Position numbers and translations under genes: made by a program. A stretch of 64,000 nt of DNA from positions 116,356 through 180,355 of the forward strand of contig CM035358.1 in NCBI GenBank assembly GCA_020137815.1, read 5' to 3'. Position 1 is the stretch's first letter; every line of letters begins with the position of its first letter. Positions 32,001-60,795 of this stretch are shown here, in pieces. The notes under the pieces were generated by a model. It ran no database searches. It worked only from the letters and a program-made list of their open reading frames with translations, and was not told the DNA's origin. Source of the stretch: Hormiphora californensis (taxonomy: Eukaryota > Ctenophora > Tentaculata > Cydippida > Pleurobrachiidae).

Positions 32001-32122
32001 CTTTTCAGCACTACTTTAAACAAATTAATTTGAGGTCTATGACCTCAGATTAAAAGACTTCCCTAGCCATGGCGTCTAGGTAGGGAAAAGTACATGACAT
32101 ATTCCTGTATTACTTCACCTCG

Positions 32123-33469
32123 ATGGATCGCCTTTTCCTTCAGCGCATATCTGAGCTGTCAGTAGCCCAACTTGACCGAATAGTTCTACATTTATCTGAT
32201 GAGATCAAATCGAGGAAAGCTGAAAGTGCTAAATCTAGGACCCTTGATCCCCAGGACTTTGTTACCTATGAGGAAAACTTCTTGAACAGCACGGATGCTG
32301 AACTCCTTAAAGGTGAAATTGAGCAGCTAAAGGGTAGGAAGAAAGGGAAGCCATATAACACCTGGATTTCTAACACCGGGTTGGTCTACGGCTGGGACGA
32401 CAAATCCCTGGAACCAAAGGACTTAAATGATTACCCTTGTGTGGAGGCAACCATGGATAGAATCAACAAGGAGCATGGGTACCAACTGAACAGCTGTCTG
32501 GTGACCTACTACCCGGGAGAGCAAGGGGTGGGTTACCACAGCGATTTCGAACTCTCCCTTGAGGACGGAGCTCCAATTGTTGTGCTATCTCTGGGAGAAC
32601 CGAGGAAAGTGGATTTCAACTGGTACTCCGCTGACCTTAGGGGCACTGCACCCTTCTCGATCCATCCTTCAGAGGGTTCCATTTATACGATGAAAAGGGG
32701 ATGCCAGGAAGCGTTCAAGCACCGGGTTCCAAATGCAAGAGGATGTACATGTAGTGGGAGGTTTGCCCTCTCCTTTAGGAGGATGAATGAAACGACGGTG
32801 CCTACTCACACCGAAGTGAAATCACCACCACCGCCCCCACCACCACCCCGACTGAACAATGCAGCTGTACTACCATCACCCCCATCTCAAGATCAGGAGG
32901 TGTCTGTACTTCTCGGTACTTCCCTGACAAAGTGGATACCCAATGGACCTGGATTTGTTAATCTCTCCACCTCTGGGGCTAGGCTCGTTTCACCCCACCA
33001 GGAATGGAGAGGCAGGACGGCGTCTGAGATACTACAAGAGTTTAGGAGGAGTGAGCCTGACATCAAGGTTGGTAAGGTCATAATAGCCTTTGGAACAAAC
33101 GACCTGCGCTACCTCAGAGGGAAGAGAGGAAACCCTCCCTGCATTAAACATCTTGAGAATCCCATGAGGGCTCTGATTAAGGAGGCGAGAGATATGTTTA
33201 CAAACGCCATTATTTTTGTTGCCCATCTCATCCCAATGAGGCCGGAGCATAGGTTTACTGTTGGAAATGTGTGGAATTTTAATAATATGATTAATAAAAT
33301 TTGTTTTGAGATGGGATGTTATACTCTATTTTGGACTAATGAATTTCTAACTAGGGCCAAGCAATCTAATATGTTATATGTTAATAATAGACTCTTTTGC
33401 AAAGATGGGATACATCTTAATAGATATGGATATATGGTGGCTAAGAAGCTAGTTTATAGTGTGATATGA
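32123..33469 (+). CDS. LINE ORF1: AlkB-like dioxygenase fused to SGNH esterase
   Basis: Intact 448-residue ORF. Residues 40-225 form an AlkB-type 2-oxoglutarate/Fe(II) dioxygenase: LVTYYPGEQGVGYHSD with the iron-binding H139xD141, a VVLSLG strand, the distal iron His200 (FKHRVPN), and the 2-oxoglutarate-binding Arg213 in RFALSFRR (Arg219 also present). A proline run (235-242) links to an SGNH hydrolase (258-448): Ser267 in LLGTSL, Gly285, Asn326 in FGTND, Asp428 and His431 in KDGIHLN. Both active sites are complete. It lies 175 bp upstream of ORF2 on the same strand and has no introns, so I read it as ORF1 of the same element. AlkB proteins remove alkyl groups from nucleic acids, and SGNH proteins hydrolyse esters. 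Esterase ORF1s are known in CR1-type LINEs; I know of no standard LINE ORF1 with AlkB. The in-element role is inference. Confidence 0.88.
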   Translation: MDRLFLQRISELSVAQLDRIVLHLSDEIKSRKAESAKSRTLDPQDFVTYEENFLNSTDAELLKGEIEQLKGRKKGKPYNTWISNTGLVYGWDDKSLEPKDLNDYPCVEATMDRINKEHGYQLNSCLVTYYPGEQGVGYHSDFELSLEDGAPIVVLSLGEPRKVDFNWYSADLRGTAPFSIHPSEGSIYTMKRGCQEAFKHRVPNARGCTCSGRFALSFRRMNETTVPTHTEVKSPPPPPPPPRLNNAAVLPSPPSQDQEVSVLLGTSLTKWIPNGPGFVNLSTSGARLVSPHQEWRGRTASEILQEFRRSEPDIKVGKVIIAFGTNDLRYLRGKRGNPPCIKHLENPMRALIKEARDMFTNAIIFVAHLIPMRPEHRFTVGNVWNFNNMINKICFEMGCYTLFWTNEFLTRAKQSNMLYVNNRLFCKDGIHLNRYGYMVAKKLVYSVI

Positions 33470-33644
33470 TATATTATGAGCTGTCCTTCGAGTTTGAGTG
33501 AGATTGAATTGAGAGTTTGGTGACAAAGTTAATTACACTGGGGGTTTTTGGGAGTTTTAATTTACTTTACTTTGTGTCGAATTCATACATCTATACCCCC
33601 TATGTACCCCTACCTGACTACCCACAAGTACAAGTTTTGATTGA

Positions 33645-36600
33645 ATGGGTATCAGTGTAGAACAATACAGAATCGCTATCGGGTTGTTTGCGGGGGGTAA
33701 CAGGGAAGGTAAAAATAGACAGGACAATGACACAGACAATGACATTAATATATACACTGACAAGCCCCCGTCTTCTAGCTCTATCACCCCATTTGAAATA
33801 TTAATATTCTCTATACATGTAGCTATAACCTACCTCCTTACAGGTCTAATGCTCTTGTATGCACCTTCTTGTATATCTAAAAAAGCCCCTGCTAATCTGG
33901 ATGCTCACGGAATGCAGTGGCCAATTATGTATCAGTGGTATGCTAATTGTGTTTTTATATTATTCTTAAGTAGAAAGGGATACTTTTCTGCACATATACG
34001 ATATTGTGCCGGGTGTGCAGAAAAGCTTATTAACTGTGTGTTTTATGTATGCTCGTTAGCTAGGAGCCTTATTGCTCGTACACAGCCCAATATTCTGAAT
34101 CCTGGGCCTGGTGATACACCTAACAAAATAAACATAGTATATTGCAATGTGAATGGTCTTATTCATATGCAATCAATGAAGGGAGATCAGCCCCAGTTCC
34201 AAATATCAAAGATTAAGGAACTGAGGGGATATTTAAGTACCTACCTTCCCGATATTGTACTGTTAAATGAGACATGGCTCAATGAACATGTGCAAGATGG
34301 GGAAGTTGTCTCTGATAAGTACTACTCCATATTCCGAAAAGACAGAATCGAAAGTGGATATGGAGAAGTATGGAAAGTGTGGTGGTGGTGGTGTGTTGAT
34401 TCTAGCCAAAAATGATTTAGGAGTAGAGGTTCAGCAGATTGATACTAAAACTGAACTACCTATAGTTTCTATACTCCTTAAACCTAAAAATACAACACCA
34501 ATCTGCCTTTCCACACTGTACAGGTACGATTACTCAGGATTAGACTTCTTCAAAGGAGTAGAAGTGTATTACACTAATCTTATGAAGAAGTATAAAAATC
34601 TCTCTATTTTTGGAGATCTCAATCTCAGTACTATCAAAGATTGGGATCTACCTGTTTCGAACAGCTCAACTCATGAAGATTATATTCACCTATTCAATTC
34701 CCTGGGACTTAAGGCCATGATAAATGAGCCAACTCACAAAGATGGAAACATTCTAGATCTCCTACTTACCAGCAACGAAAATCTTTTCTCTGAAGTTTCC
34801 GTGGTTGAGAGCGGGCTCATGAAGTCGGATCATTTTACTATACATTGTCATCTGTCTATTAGAAAGATCCGACCAAAGTATACCACTACTAAAAAGTTTG
34901 CGTTTAAAAAAGCAAACTGGGAGGCACTTGATGAAGAATTACTTTCGGAGAACTGGTTGAGTAGATTTGAGGGAATGTCAGCTGAAGTATGCTGGCAGAT
35001 CTTCAAGTCAAGACTTGATATTACACTCCGAAAGCATGTGCCTCTTGTATCAGTGAAACTGGGCTCACAGCCACCATGGTACGATGATGAGCTCAGATCA
35101 CTTAAAAAAGACCTAGACCGAGCAAGAGCTGATGTGATAAAGCACCCAGATAATGAAAGTATGGTGCGGTATCACATCGAGACAGAAGATTTGTATAGAA
35201 CCCAGTCACTAGAAAAAGAACGGAGCTATTATGACATGCCGTTTATAAATGAAAATAATAGCTCAGCTGAGGTCAGCAAAAAGTTTTTTAAGCATGTGAA
35301 ATCGCAGAAATCAAGTTCTAGAATCCCTGACACTGTGTTCTACGGGAAGAAGTTTCGAACTGAGAGCATGGAAAAGGCCGAAATATTTAACACCTTTTTC
35401 AGTGATCAGTTTACTGAAGCTAGTAGTTACCAGGAACACATCGATGTGACACGTAATCATGAAAACGACTTTAACGATGAAATGTTTCATGTCGATGAGG
35501 TTCTAGAAATACTACGTAAGCTTGACCCCTCAAAAGCTACAGGTCCTGATAATATACCGGGTATTTTACTAAAAAAGTGTTGTCGATCCATTGCATACCC
35601 TTTAACTCTAATTTTTAATAGATCCTATAGAGAGGGTAAATTCCCCCAAGAATGGAAAAATGCCAATGTGGTACCCATTCATAAAAAAGGGGATAAGGCA
35701 AACATCGAGAACTACAGGCCGATATCCTTAACCTGCCTAACAATGAAAGTTTTAGAAAAGTTAGTTCGAGAGAGGCTTTATAGGGTTTGTCTTCCTAAAA
35801 TAACTCCGTTTCAACATGGGTTCGTTCCCCTTAAGTCCTGCAGTACCCAGCTTATAGACTTCAATTGTGATCTTGCCCTTAACCTAAATAAAGGTCTGCA
35901 GACTGATATAGTGTTCTTTGATTTTAAAAAGGCTTTTGACAGCGTCTCTCATGATGTGATTCTTAAAAAACTTAAAGTAGACTATAACATTAATGGTAGA
36001 ATGCTCCAATTTATCAAAGAGTATCTTTCCGACCGACGACAAAGGGTTGTACTGGATGGAAAGTTCTCAAACTGGAGCTCAGTTAGGAGTGGAGTCCCCC
36101 AAGGCTCTATACTTGGTCCCTTCCTCTTTGTCCTTTTCATCAATGATATAGTGGATCAAGTCGGAATGGACACAAATATAAGGCTTTATGCAGATGATAT
36201 GAAAATCTGGCGTACCATTAAAAGTAGCGGAGATAGTCTCCAACCTGACATAGATAGATTGTTGATCTGGAGCGAGAATAACAAAATACACTTTCATCCT
36301 GATAAGTGTAAGCTCCTTAGATGTTCCCTAAAACAAAATCCTGTACATTTAACATACCATCTGGGAAGCACACAAATAGGTCCTAGTCAAACGGAGACTG
36401 ATCTGGGTGTTCTGACTACAAATAAACTTTCGTCAACCCACCATCAGAACAAGCTCCTATCAAAATCTTCCCAGAGGTTAGGTCTAGTGAGGAGAACGTG
36501 TTCTGACCTAGTTCAGTCGCAGAGAAAACGCAAAACTCTCTTCATTAGTTTAGTAAGGTCACTATATGAACACTGTAGCGAAGTATGGCGGCCCATTTCT

Positions 36601-37113
36601 GCATCTAGTATTGAAAAATTTGAAAAGATGCAAAAAAGGGCCGTAAAATGGGTATTCAATGAATTGGAGTGTAGTTACAGCAACGAAGTGTACGTAACTA
36701 GGCTCAAGGAACTTAAGATCCTACCCATGTCTTCTAAGTTCCTATATAATGATCTTAAAATGTTCCATAAGATACTTTACAAGCTTATACCAATAGAATT
36801 CCCCCCTTACATGAGACGTTTTGACCCAACTGTTGACAATGACCGACCACGTACAAGACAACAAATAAACAAAGACGCGACTTACGTAGTGTGTGATGAG
36901 CGCCCTAGAATAGATGTTTTTAAAGATTCATTTTTCTACCGCACCCACATAGAGTGGAATTCCCTACCGCATGATATTCGTAGCATTAGTGACCATGTGA
37001 TATTTTCCTCAGAACTTAAGAAGCATTTGTGGAATGCATCTAAATTTTTAGTATACAGCCTTCTGTCTGAATTTTCTCCTTATCATTGGCGGATCACCTG
37101 GCAACAATTGTAA
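33645..37113 (+). CDS. LINE ORF2: AP endonuclease and reverse transcriptase, one frameshift
   Basis: The frame from 33,645 starts VEQYRIAIGLF, has a hydrophobic stretch (ILIFSIHVAITYLLTGLMLL), then NPGP at 34,098-34,109, then the AP endonuclease beginning INIVYCNVNG with LLNETWL (Glu at 34,269). At about 34,360-34,395, in a GTG run, the frame moves by one base and continues GGGGVLILAKNDLG, SIFGDLNLS and KSDHF, completing the endonuclease. The reverse transcriptase follows with FDFKKAFDS (ending 35,940), GVPQGSILGP and YADD (36,187-36,198), then a conserved C-terminal region to the stop at 37,111-37,113. Architecture fits the jockey/CR1/L2 group, which copies itself by target-primed reverse transcription. 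Apart from the frameshift it looks young. Total about 1,150 codons. Confidence 0.9.
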
Positions 37114-37607
37114 ATGGTATAATATGTTTATTGTTTTTAGGAGTTTGAGGTCATAGAAATTGTTGATGGGTTTGGAGTTGTGTTCGAAATGTTTGAAACT
37201 TAAAAGTTGTTGCCCGGTGATGCGCCAATACCAATTGACACAAATTGACAGTTGACACTGACTGGGGTAGGGAGGGTTTGGGTTTGGAAGGGTTACTCCG
37301 GAACTTATTAACCTATTAACTTAATTTATTACTATTAAACCAATATATATTTCTAATCGAGTGTGTATATAGCTAACATGACGTATTTTTATACTACATT
37401 TTTACACTTTATCTAAATTTAAGACGTAAGCACTCATGCCTTGGGCATCTATTTTAATAGAGAGTCTGTCGGGTTTTGTATGAAGTATCAATGTATCTTT
37501 ATATTTTACCTTTTTCAAATCAAATCAGATGGAGCAGCGTTTAGTGCCCGGTTTCATAGTCTTTCTTTTGAATAGGATTCTTGTTGTGTGTGTTTACAAA
37601 TTTTTAG
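37114..37607 (+). other. presumed LINE 3' UTR and intron remainder
   Basis: No poly(A) or simple 3' repeat is obvious. GTTACTCCG at 37,292-37,300 also occurs at 30,776-30,784, a weak target-duplication candidate. Confidence 0.35.
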
Positions 37608-37719
37608 GAGGGTCAGAACTCAGGACATTGCTCTCTTTTCGGAAGATGCAGCTCTAACAACCTGCTCACACTCCCCTGATACCGAGTACAGATCTCTCTA
37701 AACCCTGTTCCTCCTCTAG

Positions 37720-37906
37720 GTTTGACGATCAGTAAAACTCTACACTACGAACAAATAGTGACGGTGACAATAGTTCGGCAGGCTCTTGGCATCACCATTC
37801 TTCATTCAGGGAGGTAGCGACACACTCCAGGGCTGTATCAGGGTGTTGAGTAGTCCTGCAATGGCGACTGAGATTATCCCTAAGGATACACTGCTCAGTG
37901 TAGCTG
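37720..37906 (+). pseudogene. PDZ exon block (LGITI ... LLSVAG)
   Basis: The acceptor is cctcctctag and the donor gtgagtac. KTLHYEQIVTVTIVRQALGI is followed by a frame change near 37,828 into GGSDTLQGCIRVLSS and KDTLLSVAG. Confidence 0.6.
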
Positions 37907-38072
37907 GTGAGTACTGAACCTGATTGTCTTGTTCCACCCTGCTTCACCACGCCGCGATCAAATGTAACATAAGAATTAAGAACATTGTCGAGGGGAATTC
38001 AGGAGAGGAAATAAAAGGGAATTTTTACACTATCATACATACCTAGATATGTAATAACAGCTCTCCTTGCAG

Positions 38073-38179
38073 GTCCTGACTAACTGTACCCACGACCGAG
38101 CACTAGAGATAATGAGAGAGGCTCCCATTCAAACCACATTAAAGTTGCCCCGCCACTTCGGATCCCGGCCAGATGAGAG
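38073..38179 (+). CDS. PDZ exon block (VLTNCTHDRALEIMR)
   Basis: The acceptor is tccttgcag and the donor gtacaaaa. An open frame of 35 codons gives the last helix and strand of a PDZ domain. Confidence 0.6.
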
Positions 38180-38440
38180 GTACAAAATTATCGATTCTTG
38201 TCATTTCTGATAGAGGCCCACCCCATGTGACACATTAAGATAAGGAAGGAAGCGGAGAAGACTGAAATCATCCCTTCTCAGAAGAGATGATTTGTGTCTC
38301 TTTCTCAGCTAGACGGTTGTCTTTTTGAATAGTCGATAAAACAAATTATAAAAGGAGCATGGTACTGGACGCACTTTTGACTAACATTCCCTCCCCCTCC
38401 CAGGATTCTGCCGAGTACAGCTGGTTACAACTAGACGATT

Positions 38441-39523
<1,083 letters not shown>

Positions 39524-39633
39524 TATACAAGAATTAGAGACTTTCTAGTCACATCCACACAGTATAAACACTACACACGCCCTAATCCGTATCTTTACAT
39601 TCCTTCTACAACATTTTTCAACTCATCTAGGTC

Positions 39634-39845
39634 AGGGTCACCACACACCAAAGTTAAAATTAAAATTAAAATTTTGATTTTAAACCCGCACACACCAGCG
39701 GCCGTTAAAATTTCTCTCTCCATTCGCGCGAGATTGTTACTTTTAGAATGGGGGAGAGAAATTTTAACGGCCGCTGGTGTGTGCGGGTTTAAAATCAAAA
39801 TTTTAATTTCAATTTTAACTTTGGTGTGTGCTGACTAGTGACCCT
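39634..39845. mobile_element. inverted-repeat MITE (CACACACCAAAGTTAAAAT ends)
   Basis: Long matching arms through AATTTTGATTTTAAACCC and CACACACCAGCGGCCG, with a 50-bp centre. The end resembles that of the element at 45,682-45,868 (CACACACCAATAAAAATT). Confidence 0.82.
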
Positions 39846-39949
39846 CACATGATACCACCACCCCAATGAGCGTGCTGCATTTGAATCTGCTCTTCGTCTC
39901 TCCAAAGAGAGCGAAAGAACAGACAAGAGGAAGACGACGAAGAGAGAAA

Positions 39950-40222
39950 GAAGAGCGCAGCGAGAGAGAGAGAGAGAAGAGAGAGAGAGGAGAGGAAGAG
40001 AGAGCGAGAGGAGCGAGCGAGTAGAGAGAGAGAGAGGAGCGCGCGAGGAGAGCGAGAGAGCGAGAGAGAGCGAGAGAGAGAGCGAGAAAAAAAGAGAGAG
40101 AGAGAGAGAAAAAGCAGAGAGAGAGAAGAAGAGAGAGAGAGAGCGAGCAGGAGAGAGAGGCAGAGCGAGAGAGCTCTCATCGCTCTCTCGATATTCGATA
40201 TAGCGCTCTCTCCTCGGCTCTC

Positions 40223-40297
<75 letters not shown>

Positions 40298-40320
40298 CTC
40301 TCTCTCTCGCTCTCTCTCTC
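39950..40320. repeat. GA tract followed by inverted TC tract
   Basis: GA-rich from 39,950 to 40,175, then ATCGATATTCGATAT-type centre, then a pure TC tract 40,222-40,292 and TC/CG mix to 40,320. The pair could form a hairpin. Several frames are open as a by-product. Confidence 0.85.
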
Positions 40321-40796
40321 ACTCAATATTTATCTCGTTCACTCAGTTTGTTTCCAAAATCATCCAATAAAATTAGATGACTGCTTTTACATGCTCTATT
40401 ACACAACAATAATGTTAAAGATTCTTTCAGTGCTGCTTGTAGTGGGAATGCGGTGTCTGAATAATACGGTATTTGACCATTACCGTTTCTGAAATACATA
40501 TGTATTTGAAATACATATATATTTCGGTGTCACGTGCTGTCAATCTGGCGATCTGATTGGTCTCGTCTTACCGTTTTTCACTGATACCGTGTTGAACCGA
40601 TACTGTTTTCTCACTACAAGCACCCATGTTTCACTTTTAGGCCTCGCAGGCTCGGCCCAAAAGTACAACTACAGAGCTCGCTCAGTAGTTACACTTACAC
40701 TTAGCATACCTCGTAGGCTCGGCAGTTAAGTAAAAGAATCTACCTCGACCTCTCGGTCTCGGTTCGTTATTGTTGTATTTAGAACACTCGGCCTCG
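40321..40796. other. no gene seen
   Basis: Unique-looking DNA with GAAATACATATRTATTT direct repeats at 40,492-40,525 and a run of CTCGGCC-like words at 40,640-40,800. Confidence 0.3.
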
Positions 40797-41815
40797 TGAC
40801 ATAGACACCTGGCGCGACCCCCGCACACACTGTCTGGCGCCGCGACCCATCTGAGCACACTGTGAATCAAATTGGGGTCTGGCGCCGCCAGACAGCGCAC
40901 ACAGGTGTCGGCTCCGCCCCAAAAAGGGTCGTTCCTTTCAAGGGATGTTGCATGTGATCCACTGGACCGATTTGCATCCGGTTTGTCGCAAAAGACTGCA
41001 AATTGGTCCTAGTTTACTGGAAAATACCCGAGAAGTTTGTCTGTCAACAGGACGTGGGTCACAATTGACACTGAAGTCAAATCTACAATATGACTTCCGA
41101 GAGTTTCTGCACTACACCCATGCGATTTAGAAGATATTTGGAGATATGTTGATGCAATTAGCATCAGAGTTTGATGCCGGGTATTTTCCAGTCTTCACAA
41201 GGCCTCAACCTTGAACCTATCTCCCAATATCGTCAGACTCATTCTAAACCGCCTGGGAGTGGTGCAAAAAGGCTCAGAAGCCAGATTATAGATTTGACTT
41301 CAGTGTCAATTTTGACCCACTTCCTGTTGAAATCGGTCCAGTGGATCGCGCGCGTGCAAAAAGCCTTGAAAGACACGACCCTTTTTAGGGGTAAGCGGTA
41401 AATACTCACTCGGTTCTTCACATTTTTCGGACGTTTTTGACCATAACTCAGCCATTTCTTGACCAATTTGCAAAATCTTGGGCTCATTGGAAAGAAGACA
41501 TTAAGAGCTTTCCAATGAGCTCTAAAAAATGAAAATCGGCGCAAAATGCGCGGCGCTATGGCGAAAACGCGCATTTTACGCCATAGCGCCGCGCATTTTG
41601 CGCCGATTTTCATTTTCTAGGGCTCATTTTAAAGGTCTTAATGTCTTCTTTCCAATGAGCCCAAGATTTTGCAAATTGGTCAAGAAATGGCTGAGTTATG
41701 GTCAAAAACGTCCGAAAAATGTGAAGAAGTTCTTCACTGAGTATTTACCGCTTACCCTTTTTAGGGGGCGGAGCCGACACCTGTGTGCGGGGGTCGCGCC
41801 AGGTGTCTATGTCAC
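40797..41815. mobile_element. foldback element about 1.0 kb
   Basis: Outer arms GTGACATAGACACCTGGCGC ... CCCCCGCACACA and complement at 41,780-41,815. Inner arms 41,383-41,766 (GGTAAGCGGTAAATACTCA, CGGACGTTTTTGACCATAAC) are almost perfect and centred at about 41,555 on GCGAAAACGCGCATTTTACGCC. The GAGCCCAAGATTTT block is also at 51,005 and, weaker, 45,780 and 46,200. Confidence 0.8.
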
Positions 41816-42491
41816 CTGTCATTTTAACCAGTCATCTAATCATATATATAATATATATCAGTCAGGGGTATGTTAACTGGTCAGCCGGGTTTTGTGTACC
41901 CACCCTCTCACTTGGCATGGCGTCCAACCGGGTAGCTTAAGCTAGTGGTCACTGGACCCCCCCCCCCCCCCCCCCCGTCGTTTCACATACATAATAATAT
42001 GTACATGTGATTTGGGTAAATAATCAGGTGAACCAAGAATTTGGGGGGGGGGGGCTAATTCCTTCACTAATAGTTAGTCGCTCAAGTTACAAAAAATACG
42101 CATATTTCAGTACTCAGTGAATGAAAACAAATCAAATACAACATGATTTAACAAGCAAACATCAAGTAATAGTAGGAGCGCTTAGATCAGTTCCCACCAA
42201 AAGTCGTTCACCACCTTTTTTGCGCATCGTTATAGCTCCTTCATTTCACCTCCAATCATAAACATGACAAAATGACTTGCAATTTTCCGTCAGATCTTGT
42301 CGAGATCTACAAAAAACTTGAGGGTCATTTTTATTCGATACAAAGGAAAGGAGTGACAGTAACCTAAATTTTGGATGGCACACGACTTTAGCACGTACAT
42401 GCTCTAAGCACTCCTACTACAAAGGGTAGGCGAACTCTAGTGCTAACGGACTCTTTATGTAATTGTAAATACTAAATTCAAAAGCGGACCC
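41816..42491. other. homopolymer-rich spacer, no gene
   Basis: C18 at 41,959-41,976 and G12 at about 42,043-42,054. No gene or known repeat in the rest. Confidence 0.4.
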
Positions 42492-43034
42492 TTAAAGGGC
42501 CTAAAAACTCAAATTTTATTTATCTCTTTTGGACACTCCATCGTAACAAGCATGCTATTGGAGTCCCAAAAAACATAGGCACACGCCACATGGACCCCAG
42601 GTGAGCCTAGGGGAGCCCCTCAAGTTGGGGCCCATTTGGGGTCCCCTTGTAAACGCGCTTGTACTCCTTGAAATGCTAACAATATGATCCTCTCTCATAT
42701 ATAATTTTTAGGATAGAAATTATCCTTGTGTTTTAGTAGATTTCATAGTTTTTTTCATCAATTATTATTTAAGCCTATCAAAACTAGGAGAAAAATTACC
42801 AGAATAATTTTACCCAAAACTTCAAATTTCAGAGAGGATTATATTGTTAGCATTTCAAGGAGTACAAGCGCGTTTACAAGGGGACCCCAACTGGGCCCCA
42901 ACTTGAGGGGCTCCCCCTGGGTTCACCTTGGGTCCGTGGGGCGTGTACCTATGTTTTTGGGACTCCAATAGCATGCTTGTTACGATGTAGTGTTCAAAAT
43001 AAATAAATAAAATTTGGGTTTTTAGGCCCTTTAA
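42492..43034. mobile_element. TTAA-flanked palindrome, family F, copy 2
   Basis: TTAA at 42,492-42,495 and 43,031-43,034, ends AGGGCCTAAAAAC and complement. Same inner blocks as 27,090-27,657. Confidence 0.88.
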
Positions 43035-43473
43035 TCTACACAGTTATACTTTGAAAAAAGTTTAGATAAAGAGTCCGCCCAATGTAGACTTTTTAGACAT
43101 AGAGTCCGCCCTGTGTAGACTTTTTAGACATAGAGTCCCCTGGTACATTTTGGCGCCTAATCCCCCAACCCGGACTCTATGTCTCAAATCCTAAACCAAC
43201 CCAAAACCTAACCCCCACCATAACCCAAACCCTAACCTCGATCCAAAATAATATAACACTTCTAAATTAGTATATCAGATCAAAAATCTAAGCCCTAAGA
43301 CGTCAAATTCTGGTAGCTACTGATGACGTCATAATTAACAAAATCATGAATAATTAGAGAACAAGAAAAGATTGGGATCTCTGCTTGGGTGCATTTTACT
43401 CAGGAAAGGGTCCCCTAACACTTGAATAGGGAAACTTAAAATCAGTAGAGGGGTTGTAGCACCGGGAGGTAAT
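43035..43473. other. spacer with short direct repeat
   Basis: TAGACTTTTTAGACATAGAGTCC occurs twice at about 43,084-43,140, and a CCCTAACC-like low-complexity part at 43,195-43,240 is too degenerate to call telomeric. Confidence 0.4.
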
Positions 43474-43998
43474 GAGTAAACACACACGCATTGAGCAAGC
43501 TCAATGTTTAGCTATTCTCCGGCTGGGTATAGGGCTGAGGTACTGGCAAGATATAGTAGGATCGCTACTGCCCACATGTCAAGTTTATTCGGATATACAA
43601 GTTTAAAAGGTTGGGGGTTAACATTGCCTGTAACCGGGGGTCCACTAATCTCTCATATATACTCGGCCATTACTCCCAACCACTAGTAGTGGTTTTCAGT
43701 ACCTCTTATACTGGTAAATCCGTATAGAAACAATCCTTGTGTTTTAATAGCGATCACTCCGTATATCTTGCACTGACCGAGTATATATGAGAGCTTAGTG
43801 GACCCCCGGTTACAGGCAATGTTAACGGGGAGCGAAGCTAAGACGGTCCCTGTGACCCCCCAACCTTTTAAACTTGTATATCCGAATAAACTTGACATGT
43901 GGGCAGTAGCGATCCTACTATATCTTGCCAGTACCTCAGCCCTATACCCAGCCGGAGAATAGCTAAACATTGAGCTTGCTCAATGCGTGTGTGTTTAA
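43474..43998. mobile_element. palindromic element, about 525 bp
   Basis: Arms AAACACACACGCATTGAGCA ... CTATTCTCCGGCTGGG ... TGTAACCGGGGGTCCACTAA and complements, with a 36-bp unpaired insert in the right arm. The same 60-codon frame occurs on both strands, as expected of a palindrome. Confidence 0.85.
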
Positions 43999-44256
43999 AC
44001 TTAAAATCCCCGATATCACCTGACACTTTCGTCCCTATTACAATCTTAGTACCAAATTTTAGCTTCAACTGTTTCCGGAGTTAGGAGGGGTCAAAAAGTG
44101 CCAAAATGGGCTAAAACTTCAAAATTGTTATATTCTAAGCTGTTGGCAAGCGGGGCAACTTTTTTTTGGGATGGTTTGGGCCACCTTGCGCTTGCCAGCG
44201 CAGTGACTAACAACAAACGGGCTACAACCAAACAGTGTTTGAATAAGTAAACATAT

Positions 44257-60795
<16,539 letters not shown>

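Larger units (their letters stand above)
29967..38440 (+). pseudogene. multi-PDZ-domain gene, exon blocks with broken frames
   Basis: Exon-like blocks are 29,967-30,111, 30,423-30,642, 37,608-37,685, 37,720-37,906, 38,073-38,179 and from 38,404. They carry pieces of PDZ domains: SHEGALRIYKNVKK, SGDVVLAINDVPVSGLSFEQA, RQALGITIL then GGSDTLQGCIRVL, DTLLSVAG, and VLTNCTHDRALEIMREAP. PDZ domains bind protein C-termini in junction and synapse scaffolds; several in a row suggest an MPDZ/INADL-like scaffold. Most blocks have good AG and GT sites, but a stop or frameshift occurs near 30,535 and near 37,828, and the 37,906 to 38,073 phases do not fit. Either a pseudogene or an assembly with single-base indels. 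The retrotransposon at 32.1-37.1 kb lies between blocks two and three. Confidence 0.6.

Noticed and set aside
30755-32023. 422-codon minus-strand ORF of Ser/Leu/His/Ile repeats
   Set aside because: It is the translation of the 8-bp minisatellite. Since 24 bp equals eight codons, any phase stays open.
43190-43245. Telomere-like CCCTAA tract
   Set aside because: The words are irregular (AACCTAACCCCC, AAACCCTAACC) with no tandem array.
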